DNA of 64,000 nucleotides from Papiliotrema nemorosa (Eukaryota > Basidiomycota > Tremellomycetes > Tremellales > Rhynchogastremaceae): NCBI GenBank assembly GCA_032158125.1, contig JASKOT010000006.1:124001-188000 (forward strand), in the 5' to 3' direction. Shown here piece after piece: positions 1 through 12,170 of the stretch. Numbering within the stretch: position 1 is the first letter of the stretch; each line of letters opens with the position of its first letter. A program made the position numbers and the translations under genes. Below the pieces are notes generated by a model that saw only the letters and a program-made list of their open reading frames with translations, searched no databases and was not told the DNA's origin.

Positions 1-1766
1 GAGACGGAAATGCTGGACAGAGAGTTCGGTGATATCGATAGTTTGATTCAAGGTGAGATTACGGCTCTACCTTAGATTGCTGAACTGACGCTCAGGGCGA
101 GAATTGGAGATTGTGCAGGGTCTGGTCGAGAGAATGGTGGACATTGATAAGGAGGTGACCTCGATCATGGATATCATCGCTGAACTTGACTGGCGAGTGT
201 TTCCCTACCCAGTGCAACCTAAGGGCTGACGAGTAGTCTGCTTGCGTTGTCTCGAGCGGTATCGAATCATAGCTTGACTCGACCCAAGATGGTTGACCGC
301 CCAATACTCGAGATCAGACGAGGAAGGCATCTGATTCAAGAAAGAATGGTCGAACATTATGTCACGAACGACACTAAGATTGAAGGTGGACCAGATGCCG
401 AAGACCACAATATGGTCAGCTAGCGGACATTTCACGAAGTCGCAAGCTGACGAGGCAGATGATTGTGACTGGTGCCAATGGATCAGGCAAATCTGCATAC
501 GGCAAGCAGGTGAGCTCTTTTCACCGGCCTAGTGCAATCAGCTCACATGTATAGGTCGCGCTCATCGTCTTCATGGCTCAGATTGGCGGTTTTGTCCCTG
601 CCGAGAGCGCGACCATCGGAGTGGTGGACAAACGTAATCTATCTCCCCCAGCGACCTCTTGACTTACTGCAGTATACACCTGCATCCAGACAAGGGAATC
701 ATCTTCCAAAGTAGGATTGGCTTTGTTCCTGGTGCAGGGCTGATGTATCAGGACGCATCGGCCTTTATGATTGATTTGGCTCAAGTCTCGCTTGCTCTTC
801 GCGGAGTGACAGAGAGGTCTCTTGTGATTCTGGATGAGTTTGGGAAAGGTCAGCTCACATCGTCCGTCCTACTCAAAGCTGATGTGCAGGGACTACTCCA
901 GAGGACGGAGCTGGCTTGTTGGCTGGCGTCATTGAAGCGCTGATCAATGGTCCTTGCCCAAGAACCGTGGTCCTCACTCATTTCCAGTCAGTTTCTCGCA
1001 TTCCGAAGTGGAAACAAGCTGACCCACAGCGAGCTTTTCACTAGGAATATCGTCGACGACTCTTTACCGATTCTTCACTGTTATATGAAGACTGAACTGG
1101 TGGCTGATACGACCAAACTGACTTATCTCTACAGGTAAGTGTCTCGTAACGTGACCCCCAAGTCAAGACGCCTGCTCAATAAGCAGACTCACCCCTGGCA
1201 AATGTCTCACTAGCAATGCTGCGGCTTGTGCTCTAGCCCATGGTCTCCCTGCTCGGATCGTCCAGCGGGGTGTAGAAGTCAGGTCAGTCAAATGCAGCAG
1301 TATTGAATGCATGGCCGTCTTCTGACGATTCAGCGACATTGTAGCTCGGGGAGAGATATCAAAGTTGTATGATCAAGCGTTGACACCTCGACACATCAAA
1401 GAACTCAAGGAGGCCGAGCGGTTGGTGAAAAAGTTCTTATCCTGGGATATTGATGCGAAAACTCAAGATGTGATGATGATCCTGACGGAGATGGTCGAGT
1501 CGTGTATCGACATAGACGAGGAGGAGGACGATACAGATGCCAGTGGTCGAGTTGAAGTGATTGCCGAAGCGGAGCATGACCATACAGGTCAAGATGGGCA
1601 AGATGGGTCATTCGAAACTCAAAACGGTTCGTCGTCGAGGCGTGTCAATGGTGCATACGAGCCACAATTCTCATCATCATCTGCGGCTTCGGGCTATGAT
1701 CAAGATCAACCGATCGAAGTCGACGACGAGGGGATTATAATCAAGAGCGAGACAATGATGGAGTAG
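1..1766 (+). CDS. MSH5: MutS homologue MSH5, 3' part (5' end outside window)
   Basis: Meiotic MutS-family ATPase; with Msh4 it forms the MutSgamma clamp that stabilises crossover intermediates and takes no part in mismatch repair. About ten exons can be joined in frame. Walker A GANGSGKSAYGKQ is at ~456-509, followed after an intron by VALIVFMAQIGGFVPAE and ATIGVVDK, then the YTCIQTRES block. The Walker B/D-loop region reads SLVILDEFGKGTTPEDG (DEFGKG is typical of MSH5), followed by a TVVLTHF switch motif. The C-terminal helices (LYDQALTPRH...) end in an acidic tail of about 90 residues rich in D/E/S, with TAG at 1764-1766. The N-terminal connector and most of the lever domain are upstream of the window. 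Introns are short (about 40-60 nt). Identity is strong because block order and spacing match MSH5 rather than MSH2, MSH4 or MSH6. Confidence 0.93.
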
Positions 1767-2199
1767 CGGCTACCACGGTAGTGGGATGACAGACAAGGCC
1801 ACCACCTTATTATCCAACACGCAGGATATACACCTACTACAATGAGTAGGGACAGTTAGATGATTGTATGTAGAACCGCTCGGACATGCATAGCCCTGCT
1901 CGTATACCATTCTCGTCTGTCGATTGGTGACCCATGTGTTGACAAGTCTTTAGCGAAGAGGTAGGTAGATCTTTAGAGATTTCAGATTACCTCAACCAGT
2001 CTCGACATTACCCCTTTCACCTCTCGACAGTCTCCACTTCGTGCATTCTCAGCCTGGTCTGAGGCGTGCGCAGCTCGTAGCGCCAGCCGCCTTGCTGATA
2101 GCGGGATTCCATTGATCAAGATCAGCGGTGGACCCTCAACCTATTCTCGACTTCACCTCTGCGTCTTATTCCACCGACCTCTTTCCTCAACTCCTCACA
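1767..2199. other. Intergenic, MSH5 3' end to arrestin gene
   Basis: Contains the MSH5 3' UTR and the promoter of the arrestin gene. The part just before 2200 is pyrimidine-rich, as is usual upstream of fungal starts. No RNA gene or repeat was seen. Confidence 0.5.
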
Positions 2200-4658
2200 A
2201 TGTCTGTCCTTCGGTTCCTTTCTCCAGGACGCTATTCTCGCCCTTCCTCTCCTTCTTCTGCTTCTCGCTCCCGCACCAGAGGAGGTGAACCACTCCAGCC
2301 TCGACTGACCATCCGCGTCCCATCTTTCGGCTCGGTATTCATGGATGCCTCTCACCAAGGTCTCCAACAAGCACCCGATGATCCATCCACCGATCTAGAT
2401 GGGAACGGGGCCGGACCTAGCAGACCCAAAGATAGAGAATCGAGAGGAGAGCTCGAGATTGAGATACCGCACAAAATGGGACGGGTCAAGGTCAAAGCGA
2501 TAAGGGTCGGGATGAAGACTGAGACCGAGTTGACGGTGTGTAAAGGGAGAGAAGGGGAGAGGGATGTGATTTTCGAGAGGAAAGTAGAGGCTTTAGGTGG
2601 GGATGAGGGGATTATACTTGAGCCAGGTCTACAGAGGTATGTCCTCTTTGACTGACCATGCTCGTGCTCGTCTTCCCTCGACCTCTGCGAGAGTGGTGGC
2701 ATGGTCGAGTATTGACTCCAGGTTTGACTTTGTCCTTCTCATCCCGACGAATCTATGTTCGCACGATCGACATCCGAACGGAAGGATACGGCACAACCTC
2801 TACGCAGAGCTTGAGGGTATCGAACCTGACCCGAGCCAAAGCACCGAGGTGAAGGAAGGAAGAGGGGGCAGATCTCATAGTCGAAAGCCTGCCAAACGAT
2901 CCACATCTACCACTCCCCATTCGCATTCTCAATCACACTCTCGTTCGAGATCTCCTCTTCCTCCACCTCGGCCTTCTTTCTCTCACGCATCCACCGGATC
3001 AGGTAGTCCTTCCGCCAGTGCCGGGGCCAGTGCGACGGCAAGTGGGACAGCGACAGGGACGGCAACACCTCGATATCCTGCCAGTCCGGAAGAGCTCCCC
3101 GGGGACGCAGTCAACGCTCAATCTTTAGCTACTGCTTTGTCCATGTCCATGTCTCTGACGAGGCATGACTCGGATACGTGCGCTCTTTCCGACGCCAATT
3201 TCCCACCACGAGGGAGATCGGGTGCTCCTGTGCATACGCTACTAGGAGACGAAATCTCAGGCGTGCCCCCACCGGGATACGCAGAGTCGAGTACTCGGAA
3301 TGCTCGAGCTTCTTTAAGCACCTCAGGAATCCCGGAAGATGGCCCAAGTTGGTTGGTCGGGAAAGTGAGGAAAGAGAGGTATATGGAGTTGCTGTACAAT
3401 TGTCATCCGCAAGGAGGTATCACAGAATTGGACGTCCTGGTGCGTGACGCTGTACCTGGATTAGGACCTTTCGAGGTGAAACTCGAATCAGACTGTGTGA
3501 GTGTCGTTCTGCGACTTACACCCACTGCACTGTATCTGGATCAGTCTGAGTCTGGCTGGTTGCTGATGATCAGTGGACAATAGGCGCACTGCTTTTTGGC
3601 AATCTCAAACTCCTCGCTCCGAGTGCCGACGTGACCGTCTTCTCCTTCAAAGTCAGCTTGATACAGACCCATTCAATCTTGTCGCCCCGAGATGACCCAG
3701 CTACGACTCAACCTACACGTACGACCCAAATCTATCCAATCTTTGTGGCTGGTGCGAGACCCCTCGCCACGGAACCCAATCCCGGACCGAGAGTACCTGC
3801 GTTATGGAGGGGGACCGAAGCGAAAGGCAAAGATGAGGGGGAGATAGTTATCAAGGGGAGGGGGAGGAATCCAAAGGATTCTATTGCTCGACCATCGTCT
3901 GTCCCAAAGTGAGTGTACCATATTTCTCCGACAAATCGATACTTTGCCCCTCTCGGCTTGTTCTTCTCCCCTTGAACCCTTGCTTCTGGGTCCTTGGAAG
4001 TGGTCATGAGCTAATATCAGTGTACCGACGCCAATCACAGTCACACATAAAATTGCGGTCGAGGTCCTCTTCTCAGTCTGGGGTCAAGACGAACAAGGCA
4101 ATCCTCTAGCCCTGAATGGGCCGGGAAGTGTCAGAGCTTTGATGATTGAAAAGGGCACAATGGTCGCTTCAGTGCGTCTATATCTGATTCACATGCCAAT
4201 GATGGATGCTGACTATAGTGCGCATATACACCTGAAGAACTCCGTCTACCATCTTGTAAGTCCTCATGGGCAACAGTCTAGGTCTGAGCTGACATTCAGA
4301 CGGAACATTACCGCTCACCGACGCTTTCTCCCATTTGGCCCGAAAATGCCCTTTGTGCGGTAAAGACCCTCCAGATAAACTCTGCCAGACGTGTCCACAG
4401 ACTGCACTACCTCATCCGAGACATGATCATCCCCCGAAACTCGTAGGAAACGAGAATGGGATTTGTCCTCTATGCGCCGAAGAGATTATCCCGCGTCGTG
4501 AGCCCAATTTCCAAGATTGCGCTTGTGGAATGTCGGATGAGTATCTCTTGGCTCGTTTCGAGGCTAGGCAGACGACAGGAACAAGAGGAGGCGGCGGTGG
4601 AGGAGCATTCAGAGGTGGAGTGATCAAGGAGGAGATTGAGAGGGGTAGAAGGATGTGA
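2200..4658 (+). CDS. Alpha-arrestin (arrestin-like N and C domains) with C-terminal Cys motifs
   Basis: Predicted adaptor of the Art/Rod family that links membrane cargo, especially permeases, to Rsp5/Nedd4 ubiquitin ligases. The ATG at 2200 (MSVLRFLSP) is preferred; the frame is open further 5' but only from a non-ATG codon. Exons join across introns at 2637-2721 and ~3495-3570, plus three later ones. The N-lobe shows RFDFVLLIPTNL followed by HDRHPNGRIRHNLYAELEG, a hallmark of fungal arrestins. A Ser-rich low-complexity insert (~2850-3130) follows. The C-lobe shows WTIGALLFGNLKLLAP and HKIAVEVLFSVWGQDE. The end carries a cluster of cysteines (CPLCGKDPPDKLCQTC, CPLC, DCACG), possibly a small zinc site. 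No clear PPxY motif was found. TGA is at 4656-4658. Confidence 0.82.
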
Positions 4659-4829
4659 AGATGTGAAGAAGCAACAACCATTATCGAGTAATCCTAACGA
4701 CAAACATTGTCATGATACATATACATAGAATCGTATCATTACACATGAATATGGTGTCTCTTATCAAACTCATGCACACGCCTCCCTGTTCAACACCCAC
4801 ACTGCGTCCAAATTACCGACGCTAACCAC

Positions 4830-7148
4830 CTAATCATCATCCTCTTCCTCCTTCTTGGCCTTCTTCTTGGCCGGTTTGGCTTCTTCGTCCGAAGCGGTAT
4901 CTTTCGTCTTGTTCTTTGCTCTCTTGGCCGCCTGTTTCCTCTTGATTTCCTCCATCATCGGATCACTAGCATCCGAGGCACCTCCATCCGATTCATCCGA
5001 GTCGCTCTCGCTGGGCGATCCACCATCCGAGGATTCTTCCTGGAAATCTTCGTCTTCTACCTGGGTCAGCCATCATTCGCTTGATAGTGTATCACATACC
5101 CGACTCGTCCTCCTCCTCTACTTGGCGTCGAGGTTGAGTACCCTTCTTATCCTTCTTGCTCGGTTTCTCATCTTCACTTGGGATACTGATATCGTCCTCC
5201 TCTTCGTCATCACTGATCGGATCGACATCCATGACATCGTCCAGCTCGTTCTTTATCCTGACGTTCTTGCTCTTCAAGAACAGCCCAATAGGCTCCATCT
5301 CCTCTTTACCTAGTGCGGAAAAGACGTGGTCTGCAGCTTCTGTTTTGGACACGACCTTGAGATCGAACGTCTTTGCAGAAGCAATTCCGCCACCCACACT
5401 GAAAATCAGTTTCGATAATCGGACGCGCGGAGAAGCCGACTGACCGAGAAAAGGAGATACTTTCTGTCTTTGAGAAGTCGATGAGGATAGGCTGTTTGGC
5501 GATGAAAATCATTCCCTTCTCCAAGAAGTAAAGTTCTCCTTGAACAGCCTTGACATTTGCCTTGATACCGTTCATGCCTTGCGCGCTGAGTTGTTAGGGA
5601 TTCGCGGTCACTAGCGGACGGTTTTCCCACTCACGTTCGGAAAGAGCTGGGTGGAATGATCTTCTTGCCGGTCAAAGACTTCAACACTCTCGAGATGACC
5701 TGGAATGTAGGCGCCTCATACTTCTTTTGCAAATCCGGGAACTTCTTCATGTCCTCACTAGACGGTGAGCAGTCTACTCCGTCAAGCTGCCGGAGACTCA
5801 CTCTGAAAGATTGAGCTCAGCATCGGTCTCCTCATCTTTCGGCCATTGGGCCACCAGGAAGGGATACCTCGTAGCTCCCTGTCGGATCGGTGGGTCCAAT
5901 CCGAGAACCAGCTGAACGTGCAGATCATCGACCTTGGGCAAAAGGAAGATTCGATGTATGTGTGTATACGGAACACGGTAATCGGTCGACTTTCCAAGAA
6001 GTCTGAGAGAATCTGCAAAGAACTCCAGCGAGAACCGTCCTCTGCCCATGAGCTGTCATACCCCCACAGACAGAATTGCTCACCTCGGCGTGAGGACCAG
6101 AATGTCCTCAAAGACGACAATGCTGTCACCGACCAAAGCGCCAATATCTGCCTTGTCCTTGATCAGGTTGTGCAATGCCTCTGCAGCGGTGACTGCGTTT
6201 CCGTCATCATCGTAATCTGTCACATCCCCATCACTGCCATCTTCCTCTCCATTCTCTGCGTCGTCTCCTCGTGATTTCTTGTTCTTCCCTGGTACGTAGA
6301 ATCGCATCTCTACCAGTTCGTCCATAGGTCGACGAGACGACTCGTCTTTTGAGCTGGCTCGGGAGGGCTCTGGAGGGTTGAATTCGATGGCTACTTCGGC
6401 TTTTCCGGCAATGTTCGAGTTGGCAATAGAAGACATGGGAAGTTCGAAGCTGGGTTTGCCTTGAACCTGGAAAGCAATCTCGTTGCCTGACCATGAGCCC
6501 GAGTCATCGCCACTGGCGGGATAAAGAACAGGGGAACACACCTATGACATCGGCTTTGCCCCAGTTCCACCCTTTCAGACTGATATCTTTGGTCTCTAGC
6601 TTGATATGGAAAAAGTTGTCCAGAGTCCTTTTAACATTGTCTAAATCCTGTATCGTCAGCTATTAGGCGTTCAGCTAGGGACAACTGACGTCTCGCTTGA
6701 ACCCATCAAAGGTCACCTTCGGTCGATCCGATTGCCTCATGTTCAATTTTAGCTGGAAATTCCTCGCGACTCTGACAGTCAGACACCACTGAGACCTGTG
6801 GAGAGCCGCAGAATAATGTGCGACAGATTTACGTACCGTCTCCATGATGCGCTGCGTATGTCACTTCCGCTGTACGTTATGGGAGTGTTGTCTTCTGATT
6901 GATAGGATTTCCACCCAAAACCGGCGGCGTTGAATCGCAGTTCTGCGTGTTAGTAATCCTTCACACTCAGGCGAAGGAATTCGATCAGTCAGATCACTGT
7001 CGGGTACACAGCTCCTGGGTGGTGGACAGGTAGAAAAGCAGGGCGCTCACTTCCGAGTTCTGGTGAATCACCATGGAAGACTGACCGTCAGCTGGGATAC
7101 AACACGCCAACTTGGCAGCTCACTGGAATCAAAAGTGACCGTAGACAT
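4830..7148 (-). CDS. POB3: FACT complex subunit Pob3 (SSRP1 homologue without HMG box)
   Basis: Histone chaperone subunit that pairs with Spt16 to reorganise nucleosomes during transcription and replication; nuclear. The start at 7148 gives MSTVTFDS joined by splicing to IFHGDSPELG, then LRFNAAGFGWKS, which is the Pob3/SSRP1 N-terminal PH-like domain. The middle part contains VEMRFYVPGK followed by an acidic insert, then EALHNLIKDKADIG and GDSIVVFEDILVLTPR, matching the double PH-like middle domain. The C-terminus is an acidic tract followed by a Lys-rich tail ending in EEEDDD and stopping at 4830-4832. There is no HMG box, as in other fungi where Nhp6 supplies it. At least eight short introns are present. 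Confidence 0.95.
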
Positions 7149-7453
7149 CTTGGTTCGTCCTTCTTCTCGGCTGCTCTAATCCGATGTATGGAGGATGAGA
7201 TCGTCGATAGACACGATCAAAGAAGGGTATGGTCAAAGAAGGAGGACATGAAAGTTGAATCGACGTGACGCGTGTACAGAATGAAGCTGACATCGTTTTG
7301 GCCACCTCGCGCGAGAATGTCAGGCTCACCTCACACAACCCACCATCATGTTTTTGAACCTGGCGAGAAAGGCGTATTGAGCCGCAAGCTCATGGAAGGG
7401 AGAAGCACTTGATATCCAACACTGCTTCATCCTTACCGCACTCATAGCTCGAA

Positions 7454-7926
7454 TCAGAGTGGAATTTCATCGTCCTCATCACTTGGCCCCCTAAGTGGCG
7501 AATCTCTGGCGTTCGATTCCTCTGCAGACCGACCCCCTGAGTAAGCAGACAGACTGCAGTCCTGGTGCGGACGTCTCTGATCTACTCGAGTTTTCTTCGG
7601 GGATTGAATATCTGGCTTGGGGCCAGGACGAACCTGCTGGAGTTGAAGCGTGACCGATAGGATGTTGTTAGGTGGACTGGGTGCGAAACTTGAGAACAAC
7701 CCCTCCCGATAGCATGAGAATTCACACACAGGGCCAGGCAAGCCTGCTGCTCTTTTGCCCTTCTCGGAAGTTCTACGGTGGGCTTTCCACTTCTTGTTTC
7801 TCTAGGACAGGAGAGATCTTCAAAGGAGCCGGAGCTTGAATGCGAGTGTTGCAATGTTGAGAGTCCACTCTCTGCTGCTCTTATCTTTACTCCGACAGGA
7901 CTCGCACCTGCATCAATGCTGTACAT
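7454..7926 (-). CDS. Hypothetical small protein (two-exon model)
   Basis: Not recognised. An ATG at 7926 opens MYSIDAGASPVGVKIRAAE and continues to ACLALC, where a GTGAAT donor and a CTCCAG acceptor join in phase to QVRPGPKPDIQSPKKTR. The frame runs to DEDDEIPL and stops at 7454. The product would be ~120 residues, polar and likely disordered, with SP and KKTR motifs. It lies on the same strand as POB3 and the peptidase gene. Support is only an open frame across a plausible intron plus a protein-like acidic C-terminus, so a non-coding explanation remains possible. Confidence 0.33.
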
Positions 7927-8663
7927 GATACATAAGCACCCCTCCGAGAACAGCCTCGTACTGTATACCTCAACACAACAATGCCTGATAACGAGACCTC
8001 TTCCAGCCAATCGGTCCCGGCTGCATCGAACGATGGCACACGAACGTGTCAGAGACCTACAGTCTCGGTAGCTCCAGTGGTCGCCTTGCTTGGGGTAGTC
8101 AAGTAGTCGAGCAATGTAGTCTAGTGGTTGACAACAATATACATTCTTCGAACCCGGGGTGGGTTCTCGATGTATCAACTTATATAGCCGGAAGTCAGAT
8201 CTACCTACACTCCCTGCTTTTCCGCTCATTCACCGGTGCTCTGTGTTCTGGGCCCTAGTAAGTAGGCCTGGACTATGACAGAACGGTACCCTCAGGTTTC
8301 CTATCTCGTATGTGTTCTATCATCGAAGATGCGATGTCTCGTCCAGGCATCATGACATCGGAAGGAGTGGATGTTGGCGCATTACTTATTTATGAACAGC
8401 AAAGAAGTTCGGCCTCATCGGACTCTAGAAAGGGTCAACCTCCAACGAGCCGAGGAAACGAGACAAAGTCAGCGGAATGATGCGCCATTATAGGTGCGGT
8501 AACGTGACGCTCAGACGGCCTACGAGAGATAGTAAGGGGAATCGTCGGTGACAGATGCTGAATGCACGGAAGGGTGAGAGTTGGTGAAGGAAGAAGAGCA
8601 GATGCATGATGAATGACTGGTGTTCCCCTCCGTTTGCTCATTGAGTGGTAGAGACAACTCTTG
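7927..8663. other. Intergenic, no supported gene
   Basis: Open frames occur on both strands but none has family resemblance or convincing splice structure. A tRNA A-box-like string near 8115 lacks a matching B box and acceptor stem. Confidence 0.4.
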
Positions 8664-11480
8664 CTATGCCCTATCCTCTGTACACAAGTGCGCGGCGAGA
8701 AAGACCAGCCTGTCGGCTCCTTCTTCTACTTTTTCTACCAATTTCTTGCTCGAAGCTAAAATGTCAACAGGACTCTCCCGAAAGGTAGAATGACTTACAC
8801 TCGTGTCCTGCGTCGATATAGATCCTACCAAGACTAGATTCCATCAGCATCTTCGTGTCCAATTCGCCGACTCACAAGACGCCCTTATTTTTCGGTTTCA
8901 TGTCTGCCGATCAGCCATTGCATCCCCATGAACCTGAATACCCACATTGCAGCTCGGCGATATACTTGAGCGAATGACCAGGAATCACTCGCGTATCGTG
9001 ATCTCCTGTCGTGACCAGCATGGCAGGATAGACGACATTCGGATCTGGATTGACATTCTGCAACGGCGAATAGTCCCGGATATAAGGAAACATCGATGCG
9101 TCGTCTGGGTTTCCAAACTCTGCTGTCCAGTATCTACCCAAGGTCTTTCTCTCAGCTTGTGTCCAAACAAGGCTTATCTGTACTCACAAACAAGTGGAAT
9201 CGGGTCAGATCATGTACCCCTACATCCGGCAGAGCCGCCGCGAATAGCTCTGGATGTCGATTGACACATGCGCTGACTAACAATCCCCCATTTGACGTCC
9301 CGTATACCGCTGTCCGACTCGGCGTGGAAATACCACTGGAATGGAGATACTTGGCCGCCCAAGCCAAATCGTCAAATGCTACCGCTCGATGTATACCCAG
9401 AGCGGCTTCGTGCCATGCCTTGCCGTACTCTCCTCCGCCTCGGATACACGCAATTGCCACGCTACGGTCAGTAGTCACAAGGGTGTTTACACTTACACTC
9501 CGTTGAGCTCCCTCATGAAAGCTTCGTAGAGCGCATTGTGGGTTGGCACGAGGGTAACACCATACCCTCCGTATGCGTATACCAGGGTAGGATGGGGTCG
9601 AGTCATATCCAGGTCTTTGCGGTGATTGATAAACAGAGGAATCTTCACACCATCATGTGAGGGGTAAAAGACTTGTCGACAGACGAGCTCTTCCTTCGCA
9701 TGACTTCCCTCTTCATGAGGTACCAAACGACCAAGTTTGACATCCAAGCCGTTGGTCTCTTGCGTCATTTTTCCCGACAAGACGTAAGGCGGAGCGACAT
9801 AGGTATCCACAGTGAGGTAAAAGTCGTCCGAGTCCTCACGGCAGGACAGATGGGTGATCGCAGCATGTTTGGGAATGACAGCAGCATGATCCGTCTTGTC
9901 CTCTTCGTGCTGAAGCTCCAATACTGGCACGGGAATCTCGACCGAAGGCGTTGTGTGCGCATGCCCACGAGTTGCATGACTGTCGGCAGATCCGATCGGT
10001 CGACCAGTGTTGGCATCTGCAAATACCACGACGGCGCATGCGTCTCTCAGGTAGACCAAGACTAGTAGAGAATCGCCGACCAGTTTCGCCTGTTGCAGTA
10101 GCAGTCCATCTTTATGCGGAGGAACCAGCTCGATTGTCGGTATTTGTCCCTCGGTAGAGGTAGAATCCCACGCCGAGATATTGTACGAAAGAAGACGACC
10201 ACTGGTGACCCCATCCGTCTTGGAAAGAAAGATGTGAGTTCCATCAGACCTCGTACCGACGTCTATTGATCAGCACGTCATTGAAATTCACGAGAACATC
10301 CAGCGCACATGTCGTCTCTCCGTTATAACCTCTTGATAACCATTTGCGCTCGGCGACCACCGCTTCAGCTATCCGAGTACCAACATCCGAGCCATCCAGA
10401 CCAGCGGGTAGCTCGACGACGAAGCATTCCGTATCTGGAGACGTGCTCTCGTAAATGTCAAAGAAGAGCCAAGAGCGCCCTTTTGTGGAACCGCGCATGA
10501 GGTGAGGTCGACCTACGATCTGGTCTGTCGCTTTTGGCCCTGTTCCACGCCAGATCAAGATATCGTCAGATTGAGGCGTATCAAGGCGATGATAGTAGAA
10601 TCCGAAAGCCCCATCAGCCTGCTCGGCATTCATTACGATCAGGCGTTTGTATAAGTACCCCTGGAAGATCAGGATCACTTCGTGCTTGAAGGGTCTGGAA
10701 TACGCACAGAGTCGCCGATCCATGTTGCGCCGAATGTGAATTTCGCTTGACGCATTTCGCAGCCGACTACTTGCTTTGTGCTCGTGTCGATGGTCCTGAG
10801 CGTTTGCCAGTCGCTCCTGAAAAATCAGCTTGATCTCTCTGCTCTGTGTGTATACCCACCCGGACTCTTGCAAGATGGCGCAGAGGTAATGTCCACTTGG
10901 ACTGAAGCTGTACATGTATAGTGAAACACCTTGTTCTTTGTTCAAGTCGAGCACAACCTCTGGCCCGTGGCTTTCCGGCTTTGTCCCATAGTCCCGAGCA
11001 AGATTGTTTGACCTCACGAGAACGTCTCTCGGAGCTCTACCAGGATTAAACAACCAATAATAATACCCATCGCCCTGCAATTCCGGAGAAGAAGTGCGGG
11101 GATACGAATAGATCCTCTCTACGGCTTCTTCCAATCTCGGTCGATCTGGGTGGGCTTGGAGGTAAGGTACTGAAAGCTTCATCGTCAGTGATGTACCCCT
11201 TTGCTATCGTATGCCCACCCACGTCGTTTTGCTCATGGATAAACTTCTGGGTAGAAGCGAGATCTAAATCTTCGAGACTCCTCCATGGATCTCGCAAGGT
11301 GATACCGAACTTTGACTCGATAGAACCCCCATCTTGAGGTGGGACGGGATACGACAGACGAGCAGCTTGACGAGGTGTGAACAGTCGCGGGGAGGGTTTG
11401 GAGGTACTAGACCCAGTAATGGTCCCTATGCGTGCGTGATCCAAAGACGATAAGGCTCCCAAGCCAGCCACGATAGACAT
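8664..11480 (-). CDS. Prolyl oligopeptidase (peptidase family S9A)
   Basis: Serine peptidase cleaving after proline in short peptides; usually cytosolic. The N-terminus (MSIVAGLGAL...) is followed by YPVPPQDGG and DPWRSLEDLD, the normal start of the S9A fold, then a beta-propeller region (YYYWLFNPG, DLNKEQGVSLYMYSFSPSG, FYYHRLDTPQSDDILIW). The catalytic domain shows PTLVYAYGGYG, VAIACIRGGGEYGKAWHEA, the nucleophile elbow YGTSNGGLL (usually GGSNGGLL), the Asp region MLVTTGDHDTRV, and the His region IYIDAGHE. In most S9A enzymes His is followed by Gly-x-Gly; here it is followed by Glu-Ser-Ser. The last four small exons were joined by hand and end at a TAG at 8664-8666. There is no signal peptide. 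The family is certain; activity is likely but not proven given the altered His loop. Confidence 0.9.
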
Positions 11481-12170
11481 ATTGATTGCTACGACCCGTT
11501 CAATAGGTATCGTAGATGGAGACGAAGTTGTGTGTTTTCGGATTCATGACTTTTCCGCAAGTCACAAGTAACACTCGGGCAAGCAGAACATTAAGCGCCA
11601 GATTTGCTTATCGAGTAGACAGACTAAGTCGACATTTTACCGCTCGGCCTGAATCTGACCGAGGGGACCGCTGTTCCATGTTCCCGGGCATGCCTACACA
11701 CGCGCATCTCATAGGTGTATCACATGGTGGGATCCCACGCAGACGCCTTGGAAATACCTTGCGAAGACGCCTTACGCAAGAAAGAGAGATGAGTAGGATG
11801 GGTGGAGCAACTCTTCGGACATTTGGCCTTCGGCTTTTGCCGTAAAGTAAAAGATACGTGAAAATAAATAATACGCCGCCGCCCAGAGACCGCAGCCGTA
11901 ACCTTAGTTATACCGCTTCGAGCACATCTTCCCGTTCACAAGGTTGAGCGCTTTTTCTCGATTGCAGGTAAACAGCCGCCTGTATTGACGGCGCCTATGC
12001 AGCAAATGTTGATTCGTTGGAAATTCTAGTTAATAATGTTGACTGGTACTGGGCGTCTTCGATTGGAGTCTTTGCCGTTGTGAGATAAGAGATCCACGTT
12101 GTGCTGACATATATGAATGCTGTGGGCCAGCAGTACTGAAACACCCACATCAACTCAGACAACGCACATC
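11481..12170. other. Divergent promoter region between peptidase and OPT genes
   Basis: About 690 bp separating two divergently transcribed peptide-related genes (prolyl oligopeptidase leftward, OPT transporter rightward). No repeat or RNA gene was recognised, and open frames here are short and lack family features. Confidence 0.45.

Noticed and set aside
8100..8180. tRNA-like string GTAGTCTAGTGGTTGA
   Set aside because: It fits an A box but the following sequence has no proper B box, anticodon arm or pairing acceptor stem.
11516..11845. 109-codon plus-strand frame
   Set aside because: Arg/Thr-rich translation, no family features, sits in the divergent promoter.
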